DNA from: Ancylobacter koreensis
GTDB taxonomy: Bacteria; Pseudomonadota; Alphaproteobacteria; Rhizobiales; Xanthobacteraceae
NCBI RefSeq assembly: GCF_023016525.1
Contig: NZ_JALKCG010000007.1
Location: 164,124-228,123, forward strand
Direction of reading: 5' to 3'
DNA: 64,000 bases
The notes beneath the pieces are model-generated. The model saw only the letters and a list, made by a program, of their open reading frames with translations, was not told the origin of the DNA and did not search any database. Position numbers and translations under genes: made by a program. Each line of letters begins with the position of its first letter. Position 1 is the first letter of the stretch. Below, one piece after another: positions 1 to 8,781 of this stretch.

Positions 1-83
1 ACGAGGCCAGCTTCAAGGCCAATTTCCCCGGCGTGGTGCGCAATTGCGGCACCTGCCACGACACGTTCCGCCAGAAGAAGTGA
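1..83 (+). CDS. Cytochrome c'/c556 family protein, C-terminal fragment
   Basis: Only the last 26 codons are inside the window. They end with a CxxCH haem-attachment motif (NCGTCHDTFRQKK, then TGA at 81-83). A CxxCH placed about ten residues from the C-terminus is typical of the four-helix cytochromes c'/c556, which are periplasmic haem proteins. The stop lies one base before the GTG of a cytochrome b561, so the two genes probably form an operon in which the membrane cytochrome passes electrons to this protein. The family call rests on the C-terminal motif alone. Confidence 0.75.
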   Translation, partial: EASFKANFPGVVRNCGTCHDTFRQKK

Positions 84-84
84 C

Positions 85-849
85 GTGAGCGCGGGACCGC
101 AATCGCCGGTGCCGGCCGCGTCGCCGGCGCGGGAGGGGGCAGGGGAGGTGCTTGCGGGGCAGGTCCTTGCAAGGGAGGTTTTCGCGTGGGACCTGCCGAC
201 GCGCCTCGCCAAATGGACGCTGGCCGCGCTGGTGGGGCTCGCCTTCGCCAGCCGCTACTATGGCGATGCCGGCCTCGTCTGGCACCAGTGGAACGGGCTC
301 GCCATCCTCGTTGTGCTGGTGTTCCGCGTGCTTTGGGGCTTCGTCGGCGGCTCTACGGCGCGCTTCGCGGGCTTCCTGCGCGGGCCGGGTGCCCTGCTGG
401 CCTATGCGAACGCGCTGCTGCGCGGCCGGCCGCAGCATTTCCTCGGCCACAGCCCGCCCGGCGGCTGGATGGTGATGGCGCTGCTCCTCGTGGTCGGCGC
501 GCAGGCGCTGTCCGGGCTGTTCACCACCGACGACATCGCGGTCTACGCGCCGCTGACCGGAGTGGTGAGCGACGAGGCCATGGGCCGCGCCTCGGCGTGG
601 CACCAGTGGCTTTACCCCTGGCTGCTGGCGCTGATCGGGCTGCATGTGGCGGCGAACCTCCTCCACTCCCTGCTCGGGCCGGACAACCTGATCCGCGCCA
701 TGATCGTCGGGCACAAGCCGGCGGGCGCGTTTCTCGACCGCGCGCCGGCGACGCCGGGTGCCATCTGGCGGGCCGTCCTCTGCCTTGCGGTCGCCATCGC
801 CGCCGTGTTCGGCGGCATCGCGCTGGCGGGCGGGCATCCCTTTCCCTGA
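85..849 (+). CDS. Cytochrome b/b6 domain protein (cytochrome b561 family)
   Basis: A 254-residue integral membrane protein starting at GTG 85, directly after the cytochrome c' stop. After a soluble N-terminus of about 45 residues come four or five hydrophobic segments. They include a WHQW motif near residue 70, a GGWMVMALLLVVGAQALSG segment near 130-150, and a second WHQWLYPWLLALIGLHVAANL segment near 172-190, whose histidines are candidate haem b ligands. This matches the cytochrome b561/Ni-Fe hydrogenase b-type subunit fold. Pairing with a c-type cytochrome suggests electron transfer from the membrane to the periplasm. The substrate is unknown. Confidence 0.85.
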   Translation: MSAGPQSPVPAASPAREGAGEVLAGQVLAREVFAWDLPTRLAKWTLAALVGLAFASRYYGDAGLVWHQWNGLAILVVLVFRVLWGFVGGSTARFAGFLRGPGALLAYANALLRGRPQHFLGHSPPGGWMVMALLLVVGAQALSGLFTTDDIAVYAPLTGVVSDEAMGRASAWHQWLYPWLLALIGLHVAANLLHSLLGPDNLIRAMIVGHKPAGAFLDRAPATPGAIWRAVLCLAVAIAAVFGGIALAGGHPFP

Positions 850-915
850 GGCGGGGAGGAGACGCCGGAAATATCGTTTCCCGACCGGCTTGCCGGCCGG
901 TCGGGAAAGTGCTCC

Positions 916-1854
916 ATGGCGCCCATTATGAACGCGCTCAAGGGCATCGCGCTGCAGGTCGGCGCGACGTTCCTCTTCACCATCATGTCGGCCATGGTCC
1001 GCATCGTCTCGGAGCGCATTCCGACCGGCGAGATCGTCTTCTCGCGCTCCTTCTTCGCCCTGTTCCCGCTGCTGGCGCTGCTCGCCTGGCGCGGCGAGGT
1101 GAGCGCGGCGGTGCGCACCGCCCATCCGGTCGGGCACATCGTGCGCGGCACGGTCGGCGTGATGGCGATGAGCCTCGGCTTCTCGGCGCTGGCGCGCATT
1201 CCGCTCGCCGACGCCACCGCCATCGGCTTCACCGCGCCGCTGCTCACCGTGGTGTTCGCGGCGGTGCTGCTGCGCGAGCGCGTGCAGGCCTATCGCTGGG
1301 CAGCGGTGTGCGTGGGCCTTGCCGGCGTGGTGATCATGCTGTGGCCGCACATGTCGGGCGCCTTCGACAGTGCCGACCATGTGGTGGGCGCCGCCTGCGC
1401 GCTGATCGGCGCCGGCTTCACCGCCGGGGCGATGATCCAGGTGCGCCGGCTGACGCAGACCGAATCGACGCCGGCCATCGTGTTCTATTTCCAGGCGCTG
1501 GCGGCGGTCGCCGGGCTTGCCACCGCCGGCTGGGGCTGGGTGCTGCCGGGGCCGGGCGACGCGGTGCTGCTGGTGTCGATGGGGCTGGTCGGCGGGGTGG
1601 GGCAGATCCTGCTGACCGAGAGCTACCGCTACGCGCCGGCCTCCGTGGTGGCGCCCTTCGCCTATTCGGCGATGCTGTGGTCGCTGCTGCTCGGCTTCAT
1701 CCTGTTCGCCGAGATACCGCCGCTGCTGGTGGTGCTGGGCGCGTCCGTCGTGATTGGCGCCGGGCTCTTCGTCATCTGGCGCGAGCGGCAGCTCGGCATC
1801 GAGCGCAACCGCGCGGACGCGGCGGCGACGCCTCCCGCCGGGCCGACCGCCTGA
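916..1854 (+). CDS. DMT superfamily (EamA) transporter
   Basis: A 312-residue inner-membrane protein with about ten hydrophobic segments in two homologous halves, as expected for EamA/RhaT-type permeases. The repeat signatures are visible: an acidic residue-helix pattern in LADATAIGFTAPLLTVVFAAVLLRE-like sequence around residues 97-120, and YRYAPASVVAPFAYSAMLW around 237-255. The family exports or imports amino acids, nucleosides or other metabolites; the substrate cannot be inferred. ATG 916 is chosen; a second in-frame ATG lies at 928. The C-terminus is a short charged tail. The stop lies six bases from the end of the convergent Lrp-like gene. Confidence 0.85.
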   Translation: MAPIMNALKGIALQVGATFLFTIMSAMVRIVSERIPTGEIVFSRSFFALFPLLALLAWRGEVSAAVRTAHPVGHIVRGTVGVMAMSLGFSALARIPLADATAIGFTAPLLTVVFAAVLLRERVQAYRWAAVCVGLAGVVIMLWPHMSGAFDSADHVVGAACALIGAGFTAGAMIQVRRLTQTESTPAIVFYFQALAAVAGLATAGWGWVLPGPGDAVLLVSMGLVGGVGQILLTESYRYAPASVVAPFAYSAMLWSLLLGFILFAEIPPLLVVLGASVVIGAGLFVIWRERQLGIERNRADAAATPPAGPTA

Positions 1855-1860
1855 GCGGCC

Positions 1861-2097
1861 TCAGAACGCCTTGAAGGTGATGAGCGTGCGGGTGTCGAGG
1901 ATGCCCGGGAAGAGCTGCACCTTCTCATTGACGAAATGGCCGATGTCGGTGCCATCCGGCACATAGAACTTCACCAGCAGGTCGAACTCGCCGGCGGTGG
2001 AATAGATCTCCGAGGCGATCTCCGCATCGGCGATGGCGTTCGCCACCTCGTAGGAGCGGCCGAGGTGACATTTGATCTGCATGAAGAAGGGGACCAT
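1861..2097 (-). CDS. Stand-alone Lrp/AsnC ligand-binding (RAM) domain protein
   Basis: A 78-residue protein starting MVPFFMQIKC at 2097 and ending at 1861. It corresponds to the C-terminal ligand-binding (RAM, ferredoxin-like) domain of Lrp/AsnC regulators: YEVANAIADAEIASEIYSTAGEFDLLVKFYVP and a C-terminal ILDTRTLITFKAF. There is no helix-turn-helix, so it cannot bind DNA in the usual way. Single-domain RAM proteins form ring oligomers and may bind amino acids or mix with full Lrp proteins. The frame stays open upstream to 2268, but that extension is low complexity and the internal ATG fits the family length. The gene is convergent with the DMT transporter. Confidence 0.85.
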   Translation of the reverse strand: MVPFFMQIKCHLGRSYEVANAIADAEIASEIYSTAGEFDLLVKFYVPDGTDIGHFVNEKVQLFPGILDTRTLITFKAF

Positions 2098-2253
2098 CGC
2101 GGCTTTCCGGCTTGGGAGCGGGAGGCCGATAAGGAACAGAACGCCGGCCCGCGCGCAACCCCGCCGACCGCCGGCCGCGCACCCGCCATCCGCGACCTTC
2201 GCGTCCTGCTTGCGCCGGCCGGCGGCTTCGCCTATCTCGCCATGACGATCTCG

Positions 2254-2356
2254 TTGGGGTGCCCGCACGGGCTGAGAGGCGAGGCGCGGCCGTTCGTATA
2301 GGGTCGCGGCGTTGCCAACCCACGAACCTGATCCGGGTCATGCCGGCGGAGGGAAC
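2254..2356 (+). promoter_or_regulatory. TPP riboswitch (THI element) upstream of thiD
   Basis: The conserved thi-box parts are present in order: GGGGTGCCC and GGCTGAGAG near 2256-2279, then ACCC with GAACCTGATCCGGGTCATGCC around 2319-2343, and GGAGGGAA at 2347-2354. These form the helices and binding pockets of the thiamine pyrophosphate aptamer. It ends about 70 bases before the thiD start. TPP binding would be expected to reduce thiD expression, probably by blocking translation, since no strong T-run terminator is seen between the aptamer and the gene. Confidence 0.93.
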
Positions 2357-2424
2357 GGGTCCGTGCGCCGGCAGGAGAACCTGCGGCGACGACGCTCCCC
2401 GACCGCGCGGCGAGAGAGGTGCAG

Positions 2425-3231
2425 ATGAGCGGTTCCACACCGATCGCCGTGACGATCGCCGGCTCGGATTCGGGCGGCGGCGCGGGCATACAGGCCGACC
2501 TCAAGACCTTCTCGGCGCTCGGCGTCTACGGCGCCAGCGTGATCACCGCGCTCACCGCGCAGAACACGCTCGGCGTCACCGGCATCCACGACGTGCCGCC
2601 GGACTTCATCGCCGCGCAGATCGACGCCGTTCTGTCCGACCTCGACGTCGACGCGATCAAGATCGGCATGCTCTCGCGACCCGAGGCCATCGAGGTCGTG
2701 GCGGCGGGGCTGGAGCGGCACGGGCAGTCCACCATCGTGCTCGACCCGGTGATGATCGCCGCTTCCGGCGACCGGCTGCTGGTGCCGGAGGCCATCGAGA
2801 CGCTGCGCGCGCGCCTGCTGCCGCGCGCCCTGCTGATCACGCCGAACCTGCCCGAGGCGGCGGCGCTGCTCGACGAGGCGCCGGCCGCCACGCTGGAGGA
2901 GGTGCGCGGGCAGGCCGAGCGTCTGCTCGCCTTCGGCCCGCGCGCGGTGCTGATCAAGGGCGGGCACGGCGAGGGACCGCAGAGCACCGACGTGCTGCTG
3001 GACTCCAAGGGCTTCTTCGAACTGAGCGCGGCGCGCGTCGCCACGCGCAACACGCACGGCACCGGCTGCACGCTCTCCTCCGCCATCGCCGCCGGGCTCG
3101 CGCGCGGGCTGAAGCTGCGCGACGCGGTGACGGCGGCGAAGGACTACCTCACCCGCGCGCTCGCCTGCTCGGAGGAACTGCATATCGGGCAGGGCCACGG
3201 GCCGGTGCATCACTTCCATTCCTGGTGGTGA
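2425..3231 (+). CDS. thiD: Hydroxymethylpyrimidine/phosphomethylpyrimidine kinase
   Basis: A 268-residue cytoplasmic kinase of the ribokinase fold. It phosphorylates HMP and HMP-P to HMP-PP, the pyrimidine half of thiamine. Signatures: AGSDSGGGAGIQADLKTF at the N-terminus (substrate pocket), a central DPVMIAASGDRLL, TPNLPEA, and the anion-hole/catalytic NTHGTGCTLSSAIAAGLA near the C-terminus. Length is normal for ThiD. ATG 2425 is preferred because GAGAGG lies six bases upstream; a GTG at 2419 is also in frame. The TPP riboswitch upstream independently supports a thiamine role. No other thi gene lies nearby, so thiD stands apart from the rest of the pathway. Confidence 0.96.
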   Translation: MSGSTPIAVTIAGSDSGGGAGIQADLKTFSALGVYGASVITALTAQNTLGVTGIHDVPPDFIAAQIDAVLSDLDVDAIKIGMLSRPEAIEVVAAGLERHGQSTIVLDPVMIAASGDRLLVPEAIETLRARLLPRALLITPNLPEAAALLDEAPAATLEEVRGQAERLLAFGPRAVLIKGGHGEGPQSTDVLLDSKGFFELSAARVATRNTHGTGCTLSSAIAAGLARGLKLRDAVTAAKDYLTRALACSEELHIGQGHGPVHHFHSWW

Positions 3232-3343
3232 TTTTCCGGTGGTGATCGGCTGGGGGTGATCGTCCGGCCCTGACGCGGCGGCATCGATCTCGCGCGGGCG
3301 GCGTGGGGCTGCTATCGAGGCGCGTTCCCGCTGGTGCTTCCCC

Positions 3344-4534
3344 GTGCCCGTCATCGCGCCCCGCCATGCCATCGCCGCCGCCTATGCCGGGCTGTTCTTC
3401 GGCATCGGCGTGTTCCTGCCGTTCTTTCCGGTCTGGCTGCAGCATCGCGGCTTCGACGCGGCGATGATCGCGCTGGCGCTCGCCATCCCGCAGGGCGTGC
3501 GGCTGCTGACCATGCCGCTCGGCGGCTTTCTCGCCGACCATAGCGGAAGGCCCCGCGCGACGCTGATCGGCTATTCGCTGGCGACCGCCCTGTGCTTTGC
3601 CGGCATCGCGCTGGCGCCGGGCGCCGTCTTCGTGCTGCTCGGCCTCGGCATCGCCGCCGCCTTCTGGCAGCCGAGCCTGCCGGTGCTCGACGCCTATGCG
3701 GTGGCGCGCCGGCGCGAGGGGCTGCTCGACTATGGCCGCGTGCGGCTCTGGGGTTCGATGGCCTTCATCGGCGGCAATCTGGTGGCCGGCGGGCTGCTCG
3801 CCGGCCTTGTCGGGCCGGTGCCGCACGACGCGGTGATTTGGCTGATCGTCGCCGGCAGCCTCTCCGCCGCGCTGGCCGCCACCACGCTGAAGGAAGCGCC
3901 GTCCGTGCCGCGCGCCCATCGCGAGGGTGCCGCCGGCGGGTGGCGGCTCGTGAGAAGCCTCGCCCCGGTACTGCTGGTGGGCATGGCGGCGGCGGCGCTG
4001 GTGCAGGGTTCGCACGCCGTGCTTTACGCTTTCGCCTCCATCCAGTGGCACGCCAAGGGCCTGTCGGACGGCATCATCGGGCTGCTGTGGTCGCTCGGGG
4101 TGCTTGCCGAGGTGGTGCTGTTCCATTTCGGCACGCGGGTGACGCGGCGGCTGGGGCCGGAGCGGCTGCTGCTGCTCGGCGGGGTGGCGGGCATGCTGCG
4201 CTTCGCGGCGATGGCCTTCGATCCGCCGCTGCCGCTCCTGCTTCTGCTCCAGCCGCTGCACGCCCTGACCTTCGGCTGCACCTATCTCGGAACCGTCGAG
4301 CTCGTTGCCCGCCACGCCCCGGCAGGGCGCGGGGCCAGCGTGCAGGGGCTGGCGGCGATGGCGACCGCCGTCGCGATGGCCGGCGCGACGCTCGCAGCCG
4401 GGCCGCTCTGGCAGGCCTTCGGCGCGGCGACCTTCCTCGCCTCGGCCGCGCTCGCCACCGCAGGCGCCCTGCTGGCGCTGGCGGCGGGCTGGATGCGGGC
4501 GGATCAGCCCCAGAGCGCCGGCTCGGGCGGGTAG
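3344..4534 (+). CDS. MFS transporter, HcaT/PPP-like (MFS_1_like) family
   Basis: A 396-residue protein starting at GTG 3344 with about twelve hydrophobic segments. The loop 2-3 motif appears as GGFLADHSGRPR near residue 65-76. The N-terminal AYAGLFFGIGVFLPFFPVWL and RVRLWGSMAFIGGN patterns resemble the 3-phenylpropionate transporter HcaT group of the major facilitator superfamily. The substrate is not known. The 3' end overlaps the convergent dipeptide epimerase gene by 31 bases. A link between the two is possible, since epimerases of this type act on cell-wall dipeptides that must be taken up, but the opposite strands argue against a shared operon. Confidence 0.85.
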   Translation: MPVIAPRHAIAAAYAGLFFGIGVFLPFFPVWLQHRGFDAAMIALALAIPQGVRLLTMPLGGFLADHSGRPRATLIGYSLATALCFAGIALAPGAVFVLLGLGIAAAFWQPSLPVLDAYAVARRREGLLDYGRVRLWGSMAFIGGNLVAGGLLAGLVGPVPHDAVIWLIVAGSLSAALAATTLKEAPSVPRAHREGAAGGWRLVRSLAPVLLVGMAAAALVQGSHAVLYAFASIQWHAKGLSDGIIGLLWSLGVLAEVVLFHFGTRVTRRLGPERLLLLGGVAGMLRFAAMAFDPPLPLLLLLQPLHALTFGCTYLGTVELVARHAPAGRGASVQGLAAMATAVAMAGATLAAGPLWQAFGAATFLASAALATAGALLALAAGWMRADQPQSAGSGG

Positions 4535-5481
4535 ACCACGCTGCCCTCGTAACGCAGCGCCGGCTCGCGGTCCTGCGCCAGCAGCAGCGGCCCGTCGAGG
4601 TCGACGAAGCCGGCCAGCGGCGCCAGCAGCATGGCGGGCGCCATGGCGAGCGAGGTGGCGACCATGCAGCCAACCATGATGGCGAGCCCTTCGGCCTGCG
4701 CGGCGCGGGCGAGCTCGATGGCCTCGGTGAGGCCGCCGGTCTTGTCGAGCTTGATGTTGAGCGCGTCGTAGCGGCCGATGAGGGCGGCCAGCCCGTCGAG
4801 GCCGTGGGCGCTCTCGTCGGCGCAGATCGGCACTGAATGCTCGATCCGCGCCAGCAACTCGTCCTGCGCCGCCGGCAAGGGCTGCTCGACCAGCTCGATG
4901 CCGAGCCGCGCGCAGGCGGCGAGGTTCCCGGCGATGGTGTCCGCCGTCCAGCCCTCATTGGCATCGACGATCAGCCGCGTCTGCGGCACCGCCGCGCGCA
5001 CCGCCTTGAGGCGCGCGATGTCACCCTCCGCGCCGAGCTTGAGCTTGAGCAGGTCGTGCCCGCTGGCGCGGGCGGCCTGCGCCATGGCCTCGGGCGTGTC
5101 GAGGCTGATCGTGTAGGCGGTGAGCGCCGGGCTGGGCGCCGGCAGGCCGGCAAGCTCGTGGACGCGTAGGCCGGCGCGCTTGGCATCGAGGTCCCAGAAC
5201 GCGCAGTCGAGCGCGTTGCGCGCGGCGCCGGGCGGCAGCACGAACTGCAGCTCGTCGCGGCGCATCCCCGCCTCGACCTGCCCGGCGAGGGCGGTGAGTT
5301 CCTCCACCACGCCGGCGACGCTTTCGCCATAGCGCGCATAGGGCACGCATTCGCCCTGTCCGACACGGGCGCCGTCGCGCAGCTCGACCCGCACCACGGC
5401 GGCCTCGCTCTTGGAGCCGCGGGCGATGGTGAAGCTGCCGCGGATCGGGAAGCTCTCGGCGAGGACGTGCAGAAGGGCCAT
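4504..5481 (-). CDS. L-Ala-D/L-Glu (dipeptide) epimerase, enolase superfamily
   Basis: A 325-residue protein of the muconate-lactonizing subgroup of the enolase superfamily. From the start MALLHVLAESFPIRGSFTIARG, the visible parts are the N-terminal capping domain, the KLKLG catalytic lysine pair, the metal ligands in LIVDANEGW, ELVEQPLP and PICADESAHG, the second base in NIKLDKTGGL, and a C-terminal DLDGP, the DxD motif that binds the dipeptide amino group in L-Ala-D/L-Glu epimerases. It probably recycles murein dipeptides. The start at 5481 fits the family; the upstream open frame is low quality. Confidence 0.88.
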   Translation of the reverse strand: MALLHVLAESFPIRGSFTIARGSKSEAAVVRVELRDGARVGQGECVPYARYGESVAGVVEELTALAGQVEAGMRRDELQFVLPPGAARNALDCAFWDLDAKRAGLRVHELAGLPAPSPALTAYTISLDTPEAMAQAARASGHDLLKLKLGAEGDIARLKAVRAAVPQTRLIVDANEGWTADTIAGNLAACARLGIELVEQPLPAAQDELLARIEHSVPICADESAHGLDGLAALIGRYDALNIKLDKTGGLTEAIELARAAQAEGLAIMVGCMVATSLAMAPAMLLAPLAGFVDLDGPLLLAQDREPALRYEGSVVYPPEPALWG

Positions 5482-5678
5482 GATGGGCGGACCACAGGGG
5501 GCGGCCGAATCGCTGGCCGTTCCGGAGCATAATCCGGCCGCCGTCGGTCGTGGCGTCGCTTCGAAACCACACCGGCGGCGATTAAGTGCCGTTCCGTCCG
5601 CGCCGGCCCGGCATACGGGGTCGGCTCTCTCGACGGCCGGTGGCCTTACGGCTAAGAAATACATTGCGAATTCGGCGC

Positions 5679-6854
5679 ATGGGGAGCCAGTCTTGGGAGC
5701 CGATCTTGGGAGCCGTTGAGGCGCCGCTGCTGGCCACCGCCCGCAATGGCCGCGAACTCGTGTTCGTGGGCAATGGCCGCTGGTTGGCCGTGCAGGGCCG
5801 GGGCCTCGAAGGCAGCGTCGATGCCGCGCTGGCCGAGATCGCCGCCGCCCCCACCGAAAGCGCCCGGATCGACCTCTCTGGCGTGCGCGGCTTCGACACG
5901 CTCGGCGCCGTGGTGCTGGACCGGCTGATCCAGGCGCTGGAAAAGGCCGGGGTGCGCTTCCAGATCGTCGGACTGGAGCGGCGCTTCCGCCCGCTGCTCG
6001 ACGAGATCGTCAAGGGCAGCCACGAGAACCCGCCGCGCGCGCGCCATGTGAACGCCGTGCTCGGCGGCATCCAGCTCGTCGGCCGCACCACGGTGGCGAC
6101 GGCGCAGGACGCCATGGCCCTGCTGTCTTTCATCGGCGCCGTCGTGGCGGCCATGCTGCGCGTCATCGTGCGCCCGCAGACCTTCCGCTTCACCTCGATG
6201 ACCTATCATCTGGAGCGCACGGGCCTGCGCGCGGTGCCGATCATCGCGCTGATCACCTTCCTGATCGGCTGCATCATCGCCCAGCAGGGCATCTTCCATT
6301 TCCGCAAGTTCGGCGCGACGACCTATGTCGTCGACATGGTGGGCATCCTCACCCTGCGCGAACTCGGCGTGTTGATCGTCTCGATCATGGTCGCCGGCCG
6401 TTCGGGCAGCGCCTTCACCGCCGAGCTCGGCTCGATGCGCATGCGCGAGGAGGTCGACGCGCTGCGCGTGATGGGCTTCGACCCCAACGAGGTGCTGGTG
6501 CTGCCGCGCCTCGTGGCGCTGATCATCGCGGTGCCGCTGCTCACCTTCATCGGCAATATGTGCGCCCTCTTCGGCGGCGGGCTGGTGGCGTGGATCTATG
6601 GCGGCATCTCGCCGGAGATATTCATCAGCCGGCTCAAGGAGGCCATCGCCCTCAACACCTTCGAGGTCGGCATGATCAAGGCGCCGTTCATGGCCGCCAT
6701 CGTCGGGCTGATCGCCTGCATGGAGGGCATGCGGGTGGGCGGCAGCGCCGAGTCGCTCGGCGCTCACACCACCGCCGCCGTGGTGAAGGCCATCTTCCTC
6801 GTGATCGTGGTGGATGGGCTGTTCGCCATGTTCTTCGCCGCGATCGACATGTGA
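5679..6854 (+). CDS. mlaE: MlaE-type ABC transporter permease with N-terminal STAS domain
   Basis: A 391-residue inner-membrane permease of the Mla/MCE phospholipid transport system. Residues about 1-115 form a STAS-like (MlaB-type) domain, visible as TESARIDLSGVRGFDTLGAVVLDRL. The rest is a MlaE permease with the signature ELGVLIVSIMVAGRSGSAFTAELGSMRMREEVDAL and a C-terminal GADxxT-like GAHTTAAVV. Fusion of MlaB to MlaE is common in alphaproteobacteria. ATG 5679 is chosen; the frame is open from 5586 without obvious conserved residues. The stop nearly abuts the ATPase gene, and the four genes to 9402 form one operon. Confidence 0.92.
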   Translation: MGSQSWEPILGAVEAPLLATARNGRELVFVGNGRWLAVQGRGLEGSVDAALAEIAAAPTESARIDLSGVRGFDTLGAVVLDRLIQALEKAGVRFQIVGLERRFRPLLDEIVKGSHENPPRARHVNAVLGGIQLVGRTTVATAQDAMALLSFIGAVVAAMLRVIVRPQTFRFTSMTYHLERTGLRAVPIIALITFLIGCIIAQQGIFHFRKFGATTYVVDMVGILTLRELGVLIVSIMVAGRSGSAFTAELGSMRMREEVDALRVMGFDPNEVLVLPRLVALIIAVPLLTFIGNMCALFGGGLVAWIYGGISPEIFISRLKEAIALNTFEVGMIKAPFMAAIVGLIACMEGMRVGGSAESLGAHTTAAVVKAIFLVIVVDGLFAMFFAAIDM

Positions 6855-6862
6855 GGGCGAGG

Positions 6863-7693
6863 GTGCACGCGGAACTCGACACTCCCGCAGGCCGGCACGA
6901 GGCGGGCGACATCGCGCCGGGCGAGCCGATCATCCGCGTGCGCGACATCGTGGTGGGCTTCGGCGACCGGGTGATCCTCAACGGCCTGTCGCTCGACGTC
7001 ATGAAGGGCGAGATTCTCGGCTTCGTCGGCGCCTCGGGCGGCGGCAAGTCGGTGCTCACGCGCACCATTCTGGGGCTGGTGCACAAGCGCTCCGGCACGG
7101 TGGAAGTGTTCGGCCAGAACATCGACACGCTGAGCTATGAGGAGCGCCGGCAGCTGGAGCGCCGCTGGGGCGTGCTGTTCCAGCAAGGGGCGCTGTTCTC
7201 CTCGCTCACCGTGCGGCAGAACATCCAGTTCCCGATGCGCGAATATCTCGATCTATCGCCGAAGCTGATGGACGAACTGACCATCGCCAAGCTGGAAATG
7301 GTGGGGCTTTCCCCTGATGTCGCGGAGAAGGCGCCCTCCGAGCTCTCCGGCGGCATGATCAAGCGCGTGGCGCTCGCCCGCGCGCTGGCGCTCGACCCGG
7401 AGATCCTGTTTCTCGACGAGCCGACTTCCGGTCTCGACCCCATCGGCGCGGGCGAGTTCGACGATCTCATCGCCACGCTGCAGCAGACTTTGGGGCTGAC
7501 CGTATTCATGGTAACCCACGATCTGGACAGCCTTCATACCGTGTGTGACCGCATCGCGGCGCTGGGCGAGGGCAAGGTAATCGCAGTCGGGCCGATCGAG
7601 ACCATGCTGGCGTCGAAACATCCCTGGGTGTCGGCCTATTTCCACGGCAAGCGGGCGCGCGCCGCCGGCATCGTCTCCGAGGGGGCGCGCTGA
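6863..7693 (+). CDS. mlaF: MlaF-type ABC transporter ATP-binding protein
   Basis: A 276-residue cytoplasmic ATPase. Walker A is GASGGGKS near residue 57, the signature is LSGGMIKRVALARAL near 162-176, Walker B is ILFLDEPTSGLDP, followed by the H-loop VTHDLDSL. The Met-Ile-Lys variant of the signature motif is characteristic of MlaF. Two GTG starts are possible: 6851, which overlaps the permease stop by four bases, and 6863, preceded by a GAGGGCGAGG purine run. The stop overlaps the MlaD start in TGATG, implying translational coupling. It powers lipid movement between inner and outer membrane; direction is not shown by sequence. Confidence 0.93.
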   Translation: MHAELDTPAGRHEAGDIAPGEPIIRVRDIVVGFGDRVILNGLSLDVMKGEILGFVGASGGGKSVLTRTILGLVHKRSGTVEVFGQNIDTLSYEERRQLERRWGVLFQQGALFSSLTVRQNIQFPMREYLDLSPKLMDELTIAKLEMVGLSPDVAEKAPSELSGGMIKRVALARALALDPEILFLDEPTSGLDPIGAGEFDDLIATLQQTLGLTVFMVTHDLDSLHTVCDRIAALGEGKVIAVGPIETMLASKHPWVSAYFHGKRARAAGIVSEGAR

Positions 7694-8739
7694 TGGAAAC
7701 CCGCGCCAACTACACGATCATCGGCCTGTTCACCCTCGCCATCGTGGCGGCGGGCTTCATCTTCGTCTGGTGGTTCACCGGATCGAGCAATCGCGGGCCG
7801 CGCACCTCCTACGACGTGGTGTTCTCCGGCGTGGTGAGCGGCTTGCAGACCGGCTCGGCGGTGACCTTCAACGGCATCCCGGTCGGCGAGGTGACGGGGC
7901 TGCGGCTCGACGCGCAGGACCCGCGCAAGGTGGTCGCCACCATCGCCGTGCAGCCGAACACGCCGATCAAGTCGGACACCCGCGCGAACCTCGATTCCCA
8001 GCTCCTCACGGGCCTGTCCTCGGTCGGCCTCGTGGGCGGTTCGACCGACGCCACCGCGCTGCCGGCCCCGCCCGAGGGAGAACTGCCGCGCATCGACGCC
8101 AACACTTCGGCGGTGCAGGACCTGGTGCGCACGGCGCGCGAGGTGCTCGGCCGCGTCGACGACATTGCCACCCGCATCGACGAGCTGGTGCGCGCCAACG
8201 ATACCAAGATCGCCTCGGTTATCGACAACGTCGACAAATTCACTACCGCGCTGGGCAACAATGCCGGCAACATCGACAACTTCCTGAAGGAGATGGGCGG
8301 GGCGGCGCAGCGCATCAGCACGCTGGCCGACAATCTCAACAATGTCGTCGTCTCGCTCGATCCGGCCAAGGTCGGCAGCACGGTGGACGATGTGGCGCGC
8401 TTCACTGCGCAGCTCGACGGCATGGCGATGAAGTTCAACTCCATCCTCGACAATGTGGCGGCGATGACGACCAGCGAGGAAGGCAAGGGCATGTTCAACG
8501 AGATCACCAGCGCGGCCACCGAAATCCGCAAGCTGGCGGTCAATCTCGACGCGCGCACGGCCGAGCTTTCCACCAATCTCAACAAGTTCACCGGGCCGGG
8601 GCTGCGTCAATACGAGGCGCTGGCGGTCGACGGGCGGCGGACGCTGGGTGAGATCGAGCGTGTTTTTCGTAATTTCGAGCGTAACCCCCGCCAGTTCATC
8701 TTTGGCGGGTCGAATGTTCCCAACTACACTGGGCGCTGA
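7693..8739 (+). CDS. mlaD: MCE/MlaD family protein
   Basis: A 348-residue periplasmic protein anchored by one N-terminal membrane helix (TIIGLFTLAIVAAGFIFVWWF). The MCE domain follows at about residues 36-115 (YDVVFSGVVSGLQTGSAVTFNGIPVGEV). A long helical C-terminal region carries heptad-like repeats around DNVDKFTTALGNNAGNIDNFL. MCE rings bind lipids and form the periplasmic part of Mla-type importers or exporters. It lies between the ATPase and an outer-membrane-type lipoprotein gene. The length is greater than E. coli MlaD (183 residues), so the extended helices could form a tube or needle reaching across the periplasm. Confidence 0.92.
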   Translation: METRANYTIIGLFTLAIVAAGFIFVWWFTGSSNRGPRTSYDVVFSGVVSGLQTGSAVTFNGIPVGEVTGLRLDAQDPRKVVATIAVQPNTPIKSDTRANLDSQLLTGLSSVGLVGGSTDATALPAPPEGELPRIDANTSAVQDLVRTAREVLGRVDDIATRIDELVRANDTKIASVIDNVDKFTTALGNNAGNIDNFLKEMGGAAQRISTLADNLNNVVVSLDPAKVGSTVDDVARFTAQLDGMAMKFNSILDNVAAMTTSEEGKGMFNEITSAATEIRKLAVNLDARTAELSTNLNKFTGPGLRQYEALAVDGRRTLGEIERVFRNFERNPRQFIFGGSNVPNYTGR

Positions 8740-8781
8740 CAGATGGGGCTCTGGGGAAGCTACGGGGGCGGGAGCGCAGGC

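Noticed and set aside
13..1380. Minus-strand open frame of 455 codons over cytochrome b561 and the DMT transporter
   Set aside because: His/Arg-rich low-complexity translation, no start signal, and two clear membrane-protein genes on the other strand.
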